NCBI GenBank assembly: GCA_045531955.1
Contig: JAZSFC010000029.1
Location: forward strand, 26,471 to 90,470
Length of the DNA stretch: 64,000 nucleotides
DNA from: SIG299 sp045531955
Lineage (GTDB): Bacteria; Bacillota; Clostridia; Lachnospirales; Lachnospiraceae
Reading direction: 5' to 3'
Shown here: piece by piece, positions 24,064-32,747 of the stretch
Numbering within the stretch: the stretch's first letter is position 1
Layout: every line of letters begins with the position of its first letter
Translations under genes and position numbers: made by a program
The notes under the pieces: generated by a model
What the model was told of the DNA's origin: nothing
Seen by the model: only the letters and a program-made list of their open reading frames with translations
The model's database searches: none

Positions 24064-25308
24064 GTGTTGGATAGAGTAATACTTCATAGCGATTGTAATT
24101 GTTTTTATGCTTCAGTAGAGTTATTGCATCATCCAGAGCTGAGGGGTAAACCTTTGGCTGTTGGCGGCGATGCAGAAGCAAGACATGGTATTATCTTGAC
24201 AGCAGACTATGTTGCAAAGCGATTTGGGGTAAAGACAGGCATGACCTTATGGGAGGCAAAGCAGTTATGTCCTGAGTTGAATATAGTATCGCCACGTATG
24301 GATTTGTATTTGAGATTTTCTAAGATGGCAAACGAAATCTATCACGAATATACAGATTTGGTGGAGCCTTTTGGAATTGATGAAAGTTGGTTGGATGTAA
24401 CACAGAGTACCATGATAAAAGGGTCAGGCTTGGAAATTGCCCAGGAGATCAGTAATCGCATCAAAGAAGAGCTTGGTATCACTGTCAGTATAGGTGTTTC
24501 TTTTAACAAGATATTTGCAAAACTAGGTTCTGATTATAAAAAGCCTGATGCAATCACTACCATGTATAGAAATGAATTTAAGAATAAAGCATGGAAATTG
24601 CCGGCAGGAGATTTGTTATATGTCGGCAGCAGTACCAAGAAAAAATTAAAGGCATTGGGTATTAGAACCATAGGAGATATTGCGAGGAGCGACTTAGAAA
24701 TACTGGAGAGTCATCTTGGGAAGATGGGTGATGTCATTTGGTCATTTGCTAATGGATATGACGATTCTCCGGTTAAGGAAGAATATACGCATGCACCTAT
24801 CAAATCAATTGGTAATAGTACCACTACACCAAGGGATTTAGTAAATAATGAGGATGTCAAAATCATCATTTATGTACTGGCTGAAAGCGTGGCAGCAAGG
24901 CTCAGGGAAAATGGATTCAGGTGCAAAACGGTGGAGATTAGTGTCAGGGATAATGGCTTGGAGTCATTCTCAAGACAAGCAAAACTAACAGCACCGAGTG
25001 ATATCACAAATGAAATAGCTGTCTTGGGCTATCAGTTGTTCTTGAAAAACTACAAGTGGTCAGCACCCATTCGAAGTATTGGTATCAGGGGTTCTGACTT
25101 GGTGACGGGGTATTTCATGGAGCAAATAGACTTGTTCCAGAGCATTGAAAAGCGTGAGAAGATGCACAAGGCAGATGTTGCCATTGATAAAATCAGAGGG
25201 CGATTTGGTTATCAAAGTGTCCAGAGAGGGTTGATGTATCAGGATAGGATTCTTTCAGCATTGAATGCTAAAGAGGATAACGTGGTTCATCCTCATGGAT
25301 ATTTCTAA
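24064..25308 (+). CDS. Y-family DNA polymerase (DinB/UmuC type)
   Basis: This 414-residue translesion polymerase shows VILHSDCNCFYASVE (catalytic Asp and steric-gate region), then PFGIDESWLDVT with the catalytic Asp-Glu pair, then VSIGVSFNKIFAKLGSDYKK and HhH-like and little-finger regions. A beta-clamp-binding motif (QIDLFQS) lies near the C-terminus. Length and motifs suit an intact enzyme that copies damaged DNA. It starts at GTG with AAAGGTGGG upstream. The LexA-like boxes suggest SOS induction. The next gene follows closely and is probably co-transcribed. Such polymerases are common on Firmicute plasmids and ICEs. Confidence 0.9.
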   Translation: MLDRVILHSDCNCFYASVELLHHPELRGKPLAVGGDAEARHGIILTADYVAKRFGVKTGMTLWEAKQLCPELNIVSPRMDLYLRFSKMANEIYHEYTDLVEPFGIDESWLDVTQSTMIKGSGLEIAQEISNRIKEELGITVSIGVSFNKIFAKLGSDYKKPDAITTMYRNEFKNKAWKLPAGDLLYVGSSTKKKLKALGIRTIGDIARSDLEILESHLGKMGDVIWSFANGYDDSPVKEEYTHAPIKSIGNSTTTPRDLVNNEDVKIIIYVLAESVAARLRENGFRCKTVEISVRDNGLESFSRQAKLTAPSDITNEIAVLGYQLFLKNYKWSAPIRSIGIRGSDLVTGYFMEQIDLFQSIEKREKMHKADVAIDKIRGRFGYQSVQRGLMYQDRILSALNAKEDNVVHPHGYF

Positions 25309-25320
25309 TTGGAGGATAAT

Positions 25321-25557
25321 ATGAGTAAGGTTTATGTTTGCGTAACTGCAGATTTTACGAAAGAAGGCCAGTTACTTCCTAAGAGCATACAGTGGGAGGA
25401 TGGACGAGTGTTTGAAATTCAGAAGGTATTAGATATTCGTAGAGCAGCCAGTTTGAAAGCTGGAGGAGTAGGCATGAGGTACACATGTCAAATAAATGGT
25501 CAGCAGAAGTATCTATTCTATGAAGATAATAATCTGTGGTTTGTTGAGGGCAAATGA
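25321..25557 (+). CDS. Small protein downstream of the polymerase
   Basis: This 78-residue beta-rich protein starts MSKVYVCVTADFTKEG and includes SIQWEDGRVFEIQKVLDIRR. I recall similar small genes following dinB/umuC homologues in Firmicutes, but no function is known to me. GGAGG precedes the ATG by about 7 bases, and the gene starts 12 bases after the polymerase stop. A bidirectional terminator lies downstream. Confidence 0.65.
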   Translation: MSKVYVCVTADFTKEGQLLPKSIQWEDGRVFEIQKVLDIRRAASLKAGGVGMRYTCQINGQQKYLFYEDNNLWFVEGK

Positions 25558-25580
25558 GGGGTATTGAATTTTTACAGATT

Positions 25581-25621
25581 AAAACCTGAGGAGTTTATGT
25601 GAATTAACTCCTCAGGTTTTT
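25581..25621. terminator. Bidirectional terminator
   Basis: AAAACCTGAGGAGTT pairs with AACTCCTCAGGTTTT, with T-runs on both strands, between convergent genes. Confidence 0.85.
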
Positions 25622-25627
25622 ACTTTA

Positions 25628-27262
25628 CTATTTTATATAGTTTCCTAAATCAGATAACGGAACTTTACAAATATAGGATTCTGGTGTTACATCGTCTACA
25701 GGAAATAGAATCAGGTAACAATTTTTAAGATTATCAGCGGACTGATAAAAATCAGTTGGTAAATAAAACGTTGTGGTTTCAAAGTAACAATGCGGTAACA
25801 TGAGCTTATCTAGGTTAGTTGTATGTTCAGCATTACCTGACTCACCATATATGAATTCATAATCACAACGTATATATGGGTAAGCATCACAGATAACGAA
25901 ACCTACTGTTGTAGTAATTGGGCGTCCATCAAACATATCAGCAGTACCACCACTACCGCCTGATACTATTTCTTGATTTGAGTCATTCTCATCAGGTTCG
26001 ACAGGAAGTTCGTAGGAGTAATAAAAACTAAAATCTTCACCAATGTCTGAATTTAATTTATAGGTTTTGGAAGCTTCATCAAGATAAAATTCATTGGATT
26101 TTATACATAGTTCTGAAACTGATTTTTCTGGTAAGTCTATAAGGGTTTTCCAGTCAGCACTATATTTTTCTAGAGGTTCCATAACTACAACATTAAAATT
26201 CCATAGCTCGGCAAGTAAAAAATAGCTGAAGGAACTCGGACTATTAATATAAAGTGTACAACCACTAGGAACTGTAAATGACGCGTATGTAATGTCGATT
26301 AAATCGCCAAGTATTTTTATGGTGGTAAGGTTACCCATAAAGCAATTTTCAAAAGCTAAACCTGCGACACTGGATACATTCTCAGGAATAGTAATGCTTG
26401 TAAGACTTAGGCAATTTTCAAATGCAAGATATGCTATTTTTGTAACTGGATATCCATTTACCTCATTTAGCAGTATTACTTCGGTAGGTTCTCCGATATA
26501 TCCTGCAACCCAGGCTTCTTTAAATATATCAGAATAATTATAGATAATTTCGTCTATGGTAACAGAAGAATGTAGGACAGTATAAGTATTATCATTTTCA
26601 TAAACTTTACTATCATAACATGCAGAATATTCCTCTGTGGCTCCAGTAATCCATGCTTTTCCAAGTCCATCAGAATATTCGAAAATGAGTCCATTCTGTA
26701 TAAAAGACGGATGTACTACAGTATATCCATTTACTTCATCTGGAATGTCCTGAGGATTAAACTCACCAGTTGCACCAGCAACCCAAGCTTCTTTAGTAAT
26801 GTCAGAATAGTTATAAATGAGTCCATCAACGGTGATAGACGGATATGTAATAGTATAATAACTCCAGTTTATTTTTACTTTACTTGGAGGAAAACTATCA
26901 TATTCCTCTGTAACTCCAATTATCCAAGCTTCTCCAAGTTCCTCAGAGTATTCATAGATAATTCCATCTACGGTAGCGGAAGGATATGGAACAGGTGTTG
27001 GTGTTGCCGTCGGCTCTGGTGTAGGAGACGGTGTTGGCGTATTAGTAGGTGTTGGAGTGCTGGTTGCAGTTGGCTCTGGAGTAGGAGTACTTGTTGCTGT
27101 CGGAGCAGGAGAACTGGTTGCTGTTACAACTGGGGTACTTGTTGCTTCATTTGTTGGCGTTGAATTGCTATCTGTTTTTGAAGGTTTAGTTTGACAAGCT
27201 ACAAAACAGGTAAGCATGACACAAATAGATAATAACATTATCAGTAATTTTGGATTTTTCAT
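25628..27262 (-). CDS. Lipoprotein with four internal repeats and an LRR segment
   Basis: This 544-residue lipoprotein has a signal peptide with lipobox CFVAC (lipid-modified Cys near residue 23), then a long Thr-Pro linker (about 30-92). Four imperfect repeats follow at about 93-260, built around VDGLIYNYSD, EAWVAGATGE and a Y-rich strand. A short BspA-type leucine-rich segment comes next (ENCLSLTSITIPENVSSVAG) and then an unassigned C-terminal part. It is likely displayed outside the membrane, perhaps as an adhesin. It runs against most element genes. GGGGTA still occurs on the + strand inside it (27132). Confidence 0.75.
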   Translation of the reverse strand: MKNPKLLIMLLSICVMLTCFVACQTKPSKTDSNSTPTNEATSTPVVTATSSPAPTATSTPTPEPTATSTPTPTNTPTPSPTPEPTATPTPVPYPSATVDGIIYEYSEELGEAWIIGVTEEYDSFPPSKVKINWSYYTITYPSITVDGLIYNYSDITKEAWVAGATGEFNPQDIPDEVNGYTVVHPSFIQNGLIFEYSDGLGKAWITGATEEYSACYDSKVYENDNTYTVLHSSVTIDEIIYNYSDIFKEAWVAGYIGEPTEVILLNEVNGYPVTKIAYLAFENCLSLTSITIPENVSSVAGLAFENCFMGNLTTIKILGDLIDITYASFTVPSGCTLYINSPSSFSYFLLAELWNFNVVVMEPLEKYSADWKTLIDLPEKSVSELCIKSNEFYLDEASKTYKLNSDIGEDFSFYYSYELPVEPDENDSNQEIVSGGSGGTADMFDGRPITTTVGFVICDAYPYIRCDYEFIYGESGNAEHTTNLDKLMLPHCYFETTTFYLPTDFYQSADNLKNCYLILFPVDDVTPESYICKVPLSDLGNYIK

Positions 27263-27356
27263 TTTGTTATGTCCTTTCTTTTTAGTATATGTTTTCTTTA
27301 TGTAAAGACTCCCTGACCGAAGCTAGAATAGCCTTAACATTAATCCATTTGAGGAA

Positions 27357-29450
27357 CTATTGCGTATAGTCCCAGTCAGTCCTGATTTCCCAAAAATGAA
27401 TGTCGGCACCTTCTGTCCACATTCTATTAATGTTACCATAGAAGTCGTCAACTACAGTAAAGGAATTATCATAGTACCAATCCTCATTGGCAAGCCATGT
27501 CTCCATATCACAACTGGTTATAAACCATGCGTATTCACCGGTATCAATGGCTTCGTCGAAACGAATCTGGAAGTCACAATGATAAGTTGTTATAAATGAT
27601 AAACCACCCATAGAAGACTTATAACGCTCATTTTCTAGTAGATAAGCGTTGTTTTTTATTACAGAAGTTACCATTCCTTCATCACCATTTGTGAACTTAA
27701 AATATCCAATAGTTTCCCTACCATCATTTTTCCTATAAATAAGGTCATTACAGTTTGTGGAGAAAACGAACTCGCCAGTAGTTTTATTGATTATACCAAT
27801 AACAATATTTGGAGCTATACCCCATTTTTCATAACCTGGACTAGATGCATAGTATTCTAATATGCTGTATTCCTGATAACCAGTGTAAGTTAAATCATGA
27901 GGTATAAAATATCTCGTACTAGTTGTTAAACTAGTACTTGTATCACCGTTAGCCTTGTTACCATTCCAATATGTCCAAGAATAATCGTCAAGTTCAGGTA
28001 TATTTGCATATATATCATAGACATTTTCTTTCGCAATACCAGTATTGATTAACTTTTCCGTGATTTCATCCCATGCCTCGCTACCTTTGAAATCGCTTTT
28101 CCGAGGACGAACTGGATATGGTATTGATGTAACAGGTACATCCAGATAATCAATGAGTCCCACTACATTACCAGTGGTTGTTGTAACTATATTAGTATCA
28201 GAATCATAACACTCAAAAGTTCTCCCACATTTTTTGCAATAATAATGTTCTCCCAATGTTCTATAGTCACCATCTATAGTTCCATTATATTCATCTATGT
28301 TATAATCGCTATAACAATCTGCATGTTCCGTATAATCACTTAATATTGTTCCATGAGGACATACAGGTGCTGTATAGAGGTTATTATCTTCGCTAATACG
28401 TACTGGTTCTAAAGTCGAAAGTAACTTTTCTTCGAATTCAAACCATGTCTTGCTGCGTATATACCAATAACAAGATTCTCCTCTGCATTCAAAGCACATG
28501 CCACAAATAGGACATACCCAATGTTCCCCTATGCTTTTATTTAATTTCCAGTGTACAGTATTGACCTCCGTCCAATGGCAAGGAAAATAACAATCTTTGC
28601 TATGTTCCGACATATCATATATTGTAACTCCATGTACACATACATTTGAACCTTGTGAATCCGTAGTATCAGGTTTCTCCGATGGTTTTCGCTTTACCTT
28701 ATAGCAATAAAAATCCTTTTGACAGCCTAAGCAACAAATATGATAATAATCTGTATCCCCACACCTAACATATGCAATATCTTTGTCATTACATTTTTTA
28801 TGGTCTGCATAATCATGTATTTCATCTCCATGAATGCAAACTGCCTGCGCTCCAGTTTCTGAAGTTGCTATACGCCACTCAAAATAATGAGTATCACCAG
28901 TTACTGATGTAATATTAATACCATCATAACACTCAAGTACCATGCCGCATGTCTCACAAGAGTAATGCATAAACGTATTACCATCGTAAAATGAAAAACC
29001 ATAAATATCGTCACAGCATGTATGGTCTGCAAGTATATGTAATTCATTCCCATGAGGACAAGTACTTGCTTTTAAAACATGCTGTGTAGGCTCTGGACTT
29101 GGAGTCGGTGTTGGAGTACTCGTAGCTGTTGGTGTTGGACTCGGTGTCGACGTTGCCGTAGGTTCTGGACTTGGGCTAGGAGTTGGTGTCGGCGTGTTAG
29201 TCGGAGTTGGAGTACTTGTAGTAGTCGGCTCTGAACTAGGAGTCGGTGTTGATGTAGCAGTCGGCTCTGGAGTTTCTGTTGGTACATCGGTAGCTGTTGG
29301 TGCATTAGTAGGAGCAGGGGTACTGGTAGCTTCCGCTTTCGATGTAGGAGGTATCATTCCATCCGTAGTTGCTGGTTCTGATTGACAAGCTGTAAAGGTT
29401 GCAATTGCAAAACAAGCAAATGTCATCAAGAGTACTTTTTTGAATTTCAT
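27357..29450 (-). CDS. Lipoprotein with four Cys/His zinc-ribbon-like modules
   Basis: This 697-residue lipoprotein has lipobox TFTAC (Cys near 22) and a Thr-Pro linker to about residue 125. Four modules follow, at about 131-174, 205-249, 271-322 and 364-414. Each begins C-x-H-G, continues with H-x(1-3)-C, and ends H-x2-C-x2-C-x5-C (for example HYYCKKCGRTFEC). This is enough Cys and His to bind zinc or another metal in every module. The last 270 residues have no such pattern and no recognised domain. The start at 29450 is chosen because GAAAGGA lies upstream on the minus strand. The exact fold is not known to me. Confidence 0.75.
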   Translation of the reverse strand: MKFKKVLLMTFACFAIATFTACQSEPATTDGMIPPTSKAEATSTPAPTNAPTATDVPTETPEPTATSTPTPSSEPTTTSTPTPTNTPTPTPSPSPEPTATSTPSPTPTATSTPTPTPSPEPTQHVLKASTCPHGNELHILADHTCCDDIYGFSFYDGNTFMHYSCETCGMVLECYDGINITSVTGDTHYFEWRIATSETGAQAVCIHGDEIHDYADHKKCNDKDIAYVRCGDTDYYHICCLGCQKDFYCYKVKRKPSEKPDTTDSQGSNVCVHGVTIYDMSEHSKDCYFPCHWTEVNTVHWKLNKSIGEHWVCPICGMCFECRGESCYWYIRSKTWFEFEEKLLSTLEPVRISEDNNLYTAPVCPHGTILSDYTEHADCYSDYNIDEYNGTIDGDYRTLGEHYYCKKCGRTFECYDSDTNIVTTTTGNVVGLIDYLDVPVTSIPYPVRPRKSDFKGSEAWDEITEKLINTGIAKENVYDIYANIPELDDYSWTYWNGNKANGDTSTSLTTSTRYFIPHDLTYTGYQEYSILEYYASSPGYEKWGIAPNIVIGIINKTTGEFVFSTNCNDLIYRKNDGRETIGYFKFTNGDEGMVTSVIKNNAYLLENERYKSSMGGLSFITTYHCDFQIRFDEAIDTGEYAWFITSCDMETWLANEDWYYDNSFTVVDDFYGNINRMWTEGADIHFWEIRTDWDYTQ

Positions 29451-29500
29451 TGTGCTTTTTTCCTTTCGTAGTATAATCTTTTGCATCATATTGCATTTGA

Positions 29501-29559
29501 GTCCATTTTGGAATCATTTCTTGTATTATATCATGTTTAGGTCTATTTTGGAATCACTT
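29501..29559. promoter_or_regulatory. Direct-repeat operators between lipoprotein and XRE gene
   Basis: GTCCATTTTGGAATCATTT (29501-29519) and GTCTATTTTGGAATCACTT (29541-29559) are exactly 40 bp apart, about four helical turns. A minus-strand TATAAT lies between them (29529-29524), so binding would affect the lipoprotein promoter. The XRE protein encoded next door is the natural candidate to bind. Confidence 0.65.
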
Positions 29560-29599
29560 TTTTCTGAGATTGGGTACACTTCTTATAGAGGTGTTAATC

Positions 29600-29836
29600 A
29601 TGGAAAGAGTAAATCAAAGAACAAATCATTTATTGGGTGAGAATATCAAACGGCTTCGTATAGAACAGGGTTTGCGGAATCGTGATATTGTAGCAAAATT
29701 ACAAATCGAGGGTGTAGAAATCAGCGCATCTACTTATAGTAAGGTAGAGATGGGATTAAATAATCCATCCGTGGATATGCTGATTGCACTTACAAAAATA
29801 TTTAAATGTGATTATAATGAATTTTTCAAAATGTAA
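29600..29836 (+). CDS. XRE-family transcriptional regulator
   Basis: This 78-residue Cro/CI-type HTH protein contains LGENIKRLRIEQGLRNRDIV, then ISASTYSKVEMGLNNPSVDM and LIALTKIFKCDYNEFF. This is the complete five-helix domain without an effector domain. It is divergent from the Cys/His lipoprotein gene, with two 19-bp direct repeats between them, so auto-regulation and control of the lipoprotein are likely. The start at 29600 has a weak AGAGGTG site. Confidence 0.85.
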   Translation: MERVNQRTNHLLGENIKRLRIEQGLRNRDIVAKLQIEGVEISASTYSKVEMGLNNPSVDMLIALTKIFKCDYNEFFKM

Positions 29837-29842
29837 ATAAAG

Positions 29843-29874
29843 TAGGCTTCTTGATTGCGAGAAGCCTATTTTTT
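29843..29874 (+). terminator. Rho-independent terminator
   Basis: TAGGCTTCT pairs with AGAAGCCTA, followed by TTTTTTC. Confidence 0.85.
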
Positions 29875-30007
29875 CTACCATCTTTTCATTTCATAGTGTA
29901 AAAAATTATCCTTTAAATCTCCAGACTATAATAAATGTCCATATCAATTCCCCAGTCAAAATCTCAAAATATATTTAATATAAAACAATGTTGAAAGGAG
30001 TTGCATT

Positions 30008-30223
30008 ATGGAGTGTGATGAAAGATTTATAAAAACTGGTGAGGCGGCTAAGTATTTGATGATAAGTAAGCAAACACTTAGGAATTGGCAGGCTAGAGGA
30101 CTATTAGTTCCAAAGAAACAACTTATAAGTGGTCATCGTTTATATACGATATCACAGCTCGAAGAGTTTAAGAAGCAGTATCATACGTTTCTGGAGAATG
30201 AGCAGTGTGTGAATGAGACATAG
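30008..30223 (+). CDS. Small MerR-type HTH protein
   Basis: This 71-residue protein contains IKTGEAAKYLMISKQTLRNW, then GLLVPKKQLISGHRLYTISQ. This is the same minimal MerR/excisionase-like head as the proteins at 4992 and 21376. It has a GAAAGGAG ribosome site. It may regulate neighbours or act in excision; a short protein of this type in an integrated element is often an excision factor, but there is no direct evidence. Confidence 0.75.
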   Translation: MECDERFIKTGEAAKYLMISKQTLRNWQARGLLVPKKQLISGHRLYTISQLEEFKKQYHTFLENEQCVNET

Positions 30224-30325
30224 TTGTTTTTGTTGAAAGAAAGAGGGTTTCCTTTTGGGGTAATTAACGACCTTGTATGGGTGTTGAGATAGAGTTATAC
30301 TCCCTTAAAGAGAGGGGGTGGAACC

Positions 30326-30718
30326 ATGATATCAACATATGAGGAACCAAAGAGTTTTGAATCTATAGTGAGAAAAAATAGTCCAACTGTAATGTCAATT
30401 GTAAAAAATATGGCGGATGAAATCTTTACCAAGCCGACGATGGTAGATTCTATTTGTAATGATGCTCATCATCAAATTGTGTCAGTGATACGTGGATTAC
30501 AGAGAGAGACAGTCTTAGGAGTAGTTAATAGTATATACTCTGGAGATAATAAAGCGTTTACAGCAGATTTATCAAAGCTCTTGCTTGTGGATGATATGAT
30601 AGATAACCCGACACCTGAACAACGGGTTCTGTTTACTGCCATGATACATAAAGTGGTATATGAGATACTACAAGGTGATTATTCAAAGATAGATAGTATT
30701 TTTGATGGTATGAAATAA
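30326..30718 (+). CDS. Small helical protein, unknown
   Basis: This 130-residue all-helical protein (MISTYEEPKSFESIVRKN) has no recognised family. It is preceded by AGAGGGGGTG and followed by a strong terminator. It sits just before the 22-bp array, so a role in maintenance of the element is possible but unsupported. Confidence 0.6.
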   Translation: MISTYEEPKSFESIVRKNSPTVMSIVKNMADEIFTKPTMVDSICNDAHHQIVSVIRGLQRETVLGVVNSIYSGDNKAFTADLSKLLLVDDMIDNPTPEQRVLFTAMIHKVVYEILQGDYSKIDSIFDGMK

Positions 30719-30741
30719 TTATAAGGTATTTGTAAAGTGAT

Positions 30742-30780
30742 AAAGTTCCCTACGGATTTCGCATCTGTAGGGAACTTTTA
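30742..30780 (+). terminator. Rho-independent terminator
   Basis: AAAGTTCCCTAC pairs perfectly with GTAGGGAACTTT, followed by TTA. Confidence 0.8.
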
Positions 30781-31007
30781 TTATGTAGTAGTTTGAGTTA
30801 CTGCAAGTATTGGGTTGATTTGGGTTTTCAAAGTATAGGATTTAGTGCATAGAAAATTGTCAGTTTGCCGGTATGAGTGTTTTACAAAATCTAAAGTATT
30901 AGGGGGTACCTCAGAAGGAAAGCAGTTGTTCTTTATTATGATATTTTCTGTGATAGTGCATTCAACTATTCTATTTATTCATTCTGTAAGGTCATTCCAT
31001 ATATGCT

Positions 31008-31293
31008 GAGCGTTTGTGTACGACTTTGTGAGCAACTGTAATTGTAAAGCAAAGCAAATGTGTTTGTTTTTGTAAGCAAATGTGTACGAATAGAGGAGCA
31101 TATATGCATGTATCTGTGAGCAAGCGTATCTGTAAAGAGGAGCATATGTGTACTATTTCGTGAGCAAACGTATCTATAAAAAAGAGCAATTGCTACTGGT
31201 TGTGTGTTCAATTGTGCATGGCTTGGGGAGCAACTGTTACTGGGTGTGTGTTCAACTGTGCACGACTTGGGGAGCAACTGTGCACGAAAAATA
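31008..31293. repeat. 13-copy tandem array of exactly 22 bp
   Basis: Units starting GAGCAA/GAGCAT/AAGCAA/GTTCAA begin at 31008, 31030, 31052, 31074, 31096, 31118, 31140, 31162, 31184, 31206, 31228, 31250 and 31272, always 22 bp apart. The core is GAGCAA(C/A)TGTG. Units two apart are more alike than neighbours: 31118 resembles 31162, 31184 resembles 31228, and 31206 resembles 31250. This gives a 44-bp higher-order period. There are no spacers, so it is not a CRISPR array. Period and position before an HTH-containing gene match plasmid iterons. A minus-strand frame across it is a by-product of the repeats. Confidence 0.85.
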
Positions 31294-31361
31294 TTTTTCC
31301 TGAGATATATGCTGAGATGAAGCACTTAAATTATACAAATTGTGAAAGGGGAGTGTTGTTT

Positions 31362-32426
31362 ATGGGAACACAGTATAAGAGTTTAAGAGAGTTTGCTAAG
31401 TTGGCAAAAATGTCTCCGCAGAGAGTAAAGGAATTAATTGAATCAGGAAAAATAACTGCCGAAGAAGGTAGGATTCCTGTTAGTCAGCTTAGGTATATTC
31501 TGCGTGAGCGTTTTCTGAATCAGATAGCAAATGGAAAGGGTGGAGTACTGTATGTGAACCTCACAAAAACTGATGAGGAGTTAACCGGTGTAGTTGATGA
31601 AATTGAGGGTCAGGGTGTCACAGTGATCCGCAATATTGATGCATTAATTGCTGATATTGGTGCGAATACTGCAGAACAGGCTATTGGCATGACTTCAGAG
31701 CATATGATAATCAATCGATACAAAAAATTGGTATTAAAGGAATTCGTAAAACGATTGAAGTCAGCAGTGCAGCGTAATCTTGTAAAGTATTGTGAGGATG
31801 AGAATATCTCGCTGATATCCCTGGGAAGTTTATATGAGCTGATGCTTTACAACAATATTTATTCCTATGAGATAGAAGATATGGAGTATGCGAAAAATTT
31901 ATGTGCCAGTCCTCTTGCGGATATGGAGCAGTCATTCGATGTGATTATCAGCAATTTAAATCTCTATGATGGTGTTGCAGGTACTCCGCTTTTTGAACGA
32001 GACGATGTCACACCAGAGTTTGTAAAAGCTGTAGAGTCTTTACAGGATGATGCGAGTGCAGTTACGAACGGTGTTTTATATGACATTTTTTCCAAGAGCT
32101 TCTGTTCTGGCGAAAACAAGCATGGTAAAGGAAAAGACTCTCAGAAGATACTTGAGAATATTGCGAGTGGTCTTTCAAATCTTGCCAGAGCAACAATGAT
32201 TTCCAATCTTACATCAAAGGGATATTGTAGCATTCTAAATATGTTAGGGAATATAACTGACACTGAAATCTACAAGGTATCTGCTGATTTAGCAGGAGGA
32301 TTTTATTCAGAAGTAAAGTTCCTTTGCAGTAAGGAAGAAGCGCAGAGTAACCTATCTGATGCAATGGCTTTAATGTTTAATTCGTTGGCAGTAGCGCACA
32401 AGTTCCGCATCTCATATAGCGAATAA
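31362..32426 (+). CDS. HTH protein with resolvase-like segment; candidate iteron-binding protein
   Basis: This is a 354-residue protein. Residues about 5-50 form a MerR-like HTH (KSLREFAKLAKMSPQRVKEL, then IPVSQLRYILRERF). The next segment (GGVLYVNLTKTDEELTGVVD) has the placement of the catalytic domain in IS607-type serine recombinases, but the YaRvSs-type nucleophile motif is absent. The remaining 250 residues are helical and unrecognised. It begins about 70 bases after the 22-bp array, the classic place for a replication or partition initiator. AAAGGGGAG precedes the ATG; the frame is open upstream through the array. The function is inferred from context only. Confidence 0.65.
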   Translation: MGTQYKSLREFAKLAKMSPQRVKELIESGKITAEEGRIPVSQLRYILRERFLNQIANGKGGVLYVNLTKTDEELTGVVDEIEGQGVTVIRNIDALIADIGANTAEQAIGMTSEHMIINRYKKLVLKEFVKRLKSAVQRNLVKYCEDENISLISLGSLYELMLYNNIYSYEIEDMEYAKNLCASPLADMEQSFDVIISNLNLYDGVAGTPLFERDDVTPEFVKAVESLQDDASAVTNGVLYDIFSKSFCSGENKHGKGKDSQKILENIASGLSNLARATMISNLTSKGYCSILNMLGNITDTEIYKVSADLAGGFYSEVKFLCSKEEAQSNLSDAMALMFNSLAVAHKFRISYSE

Positions 32427-32747
32427 TAGGTTGGAAGATGGAAAGGTTATCATCGCTTTGAAATCAAATATTTTCCTCGTTTTCTTGTAATAGTATTCCA
32501 TTTATATCAGCAGTCATGAGCTTGTTCTAAGGTACTAATCGACTGCTGATTTAACTGGAGTATTGATTAACATGGTTTCGAAGAAGGATTGATTTGATAT
32601 GAAATAAGCGATAGCTTTTCTTGGATTTATAAAACAAAAGCTCCGTTTTGGTATGGTTTTTTGTGAAAAAACTCTGTAAAACTGGGCTTTTCCGTAAAAA
32701 AGAAAAATGGAAAAATTGATTAAAAGCAAGTGAAAGGGGGTATTGAA
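32427..32747. other. Intergenic region with one inverted repeat
   Basis: About 320 bases without a gene. ATCAGCAGTC (32506-32515) and GACTGCTGAT (32541-32550) form a perfect 10-bp inverted repeat with a 25-base spacer and no T-run, so it may be a protein site. The last 100 bases are A-rich. Confidence 0.5.

Noticed and set aside
31008..31293. CRISPR array
   Set aside because: Units are contiguous without spacers, diverge gradually, and there are no cas genes in the window. The 30-bp array at 2945-3245 is rejected for the same reason.
30975..31325. Minus-strand 116-residue frame over the 22-bp array
   Set aside because: Its open frame and repetitive composition are explained by the tandem repeats; there is no ribosome site and no domain.
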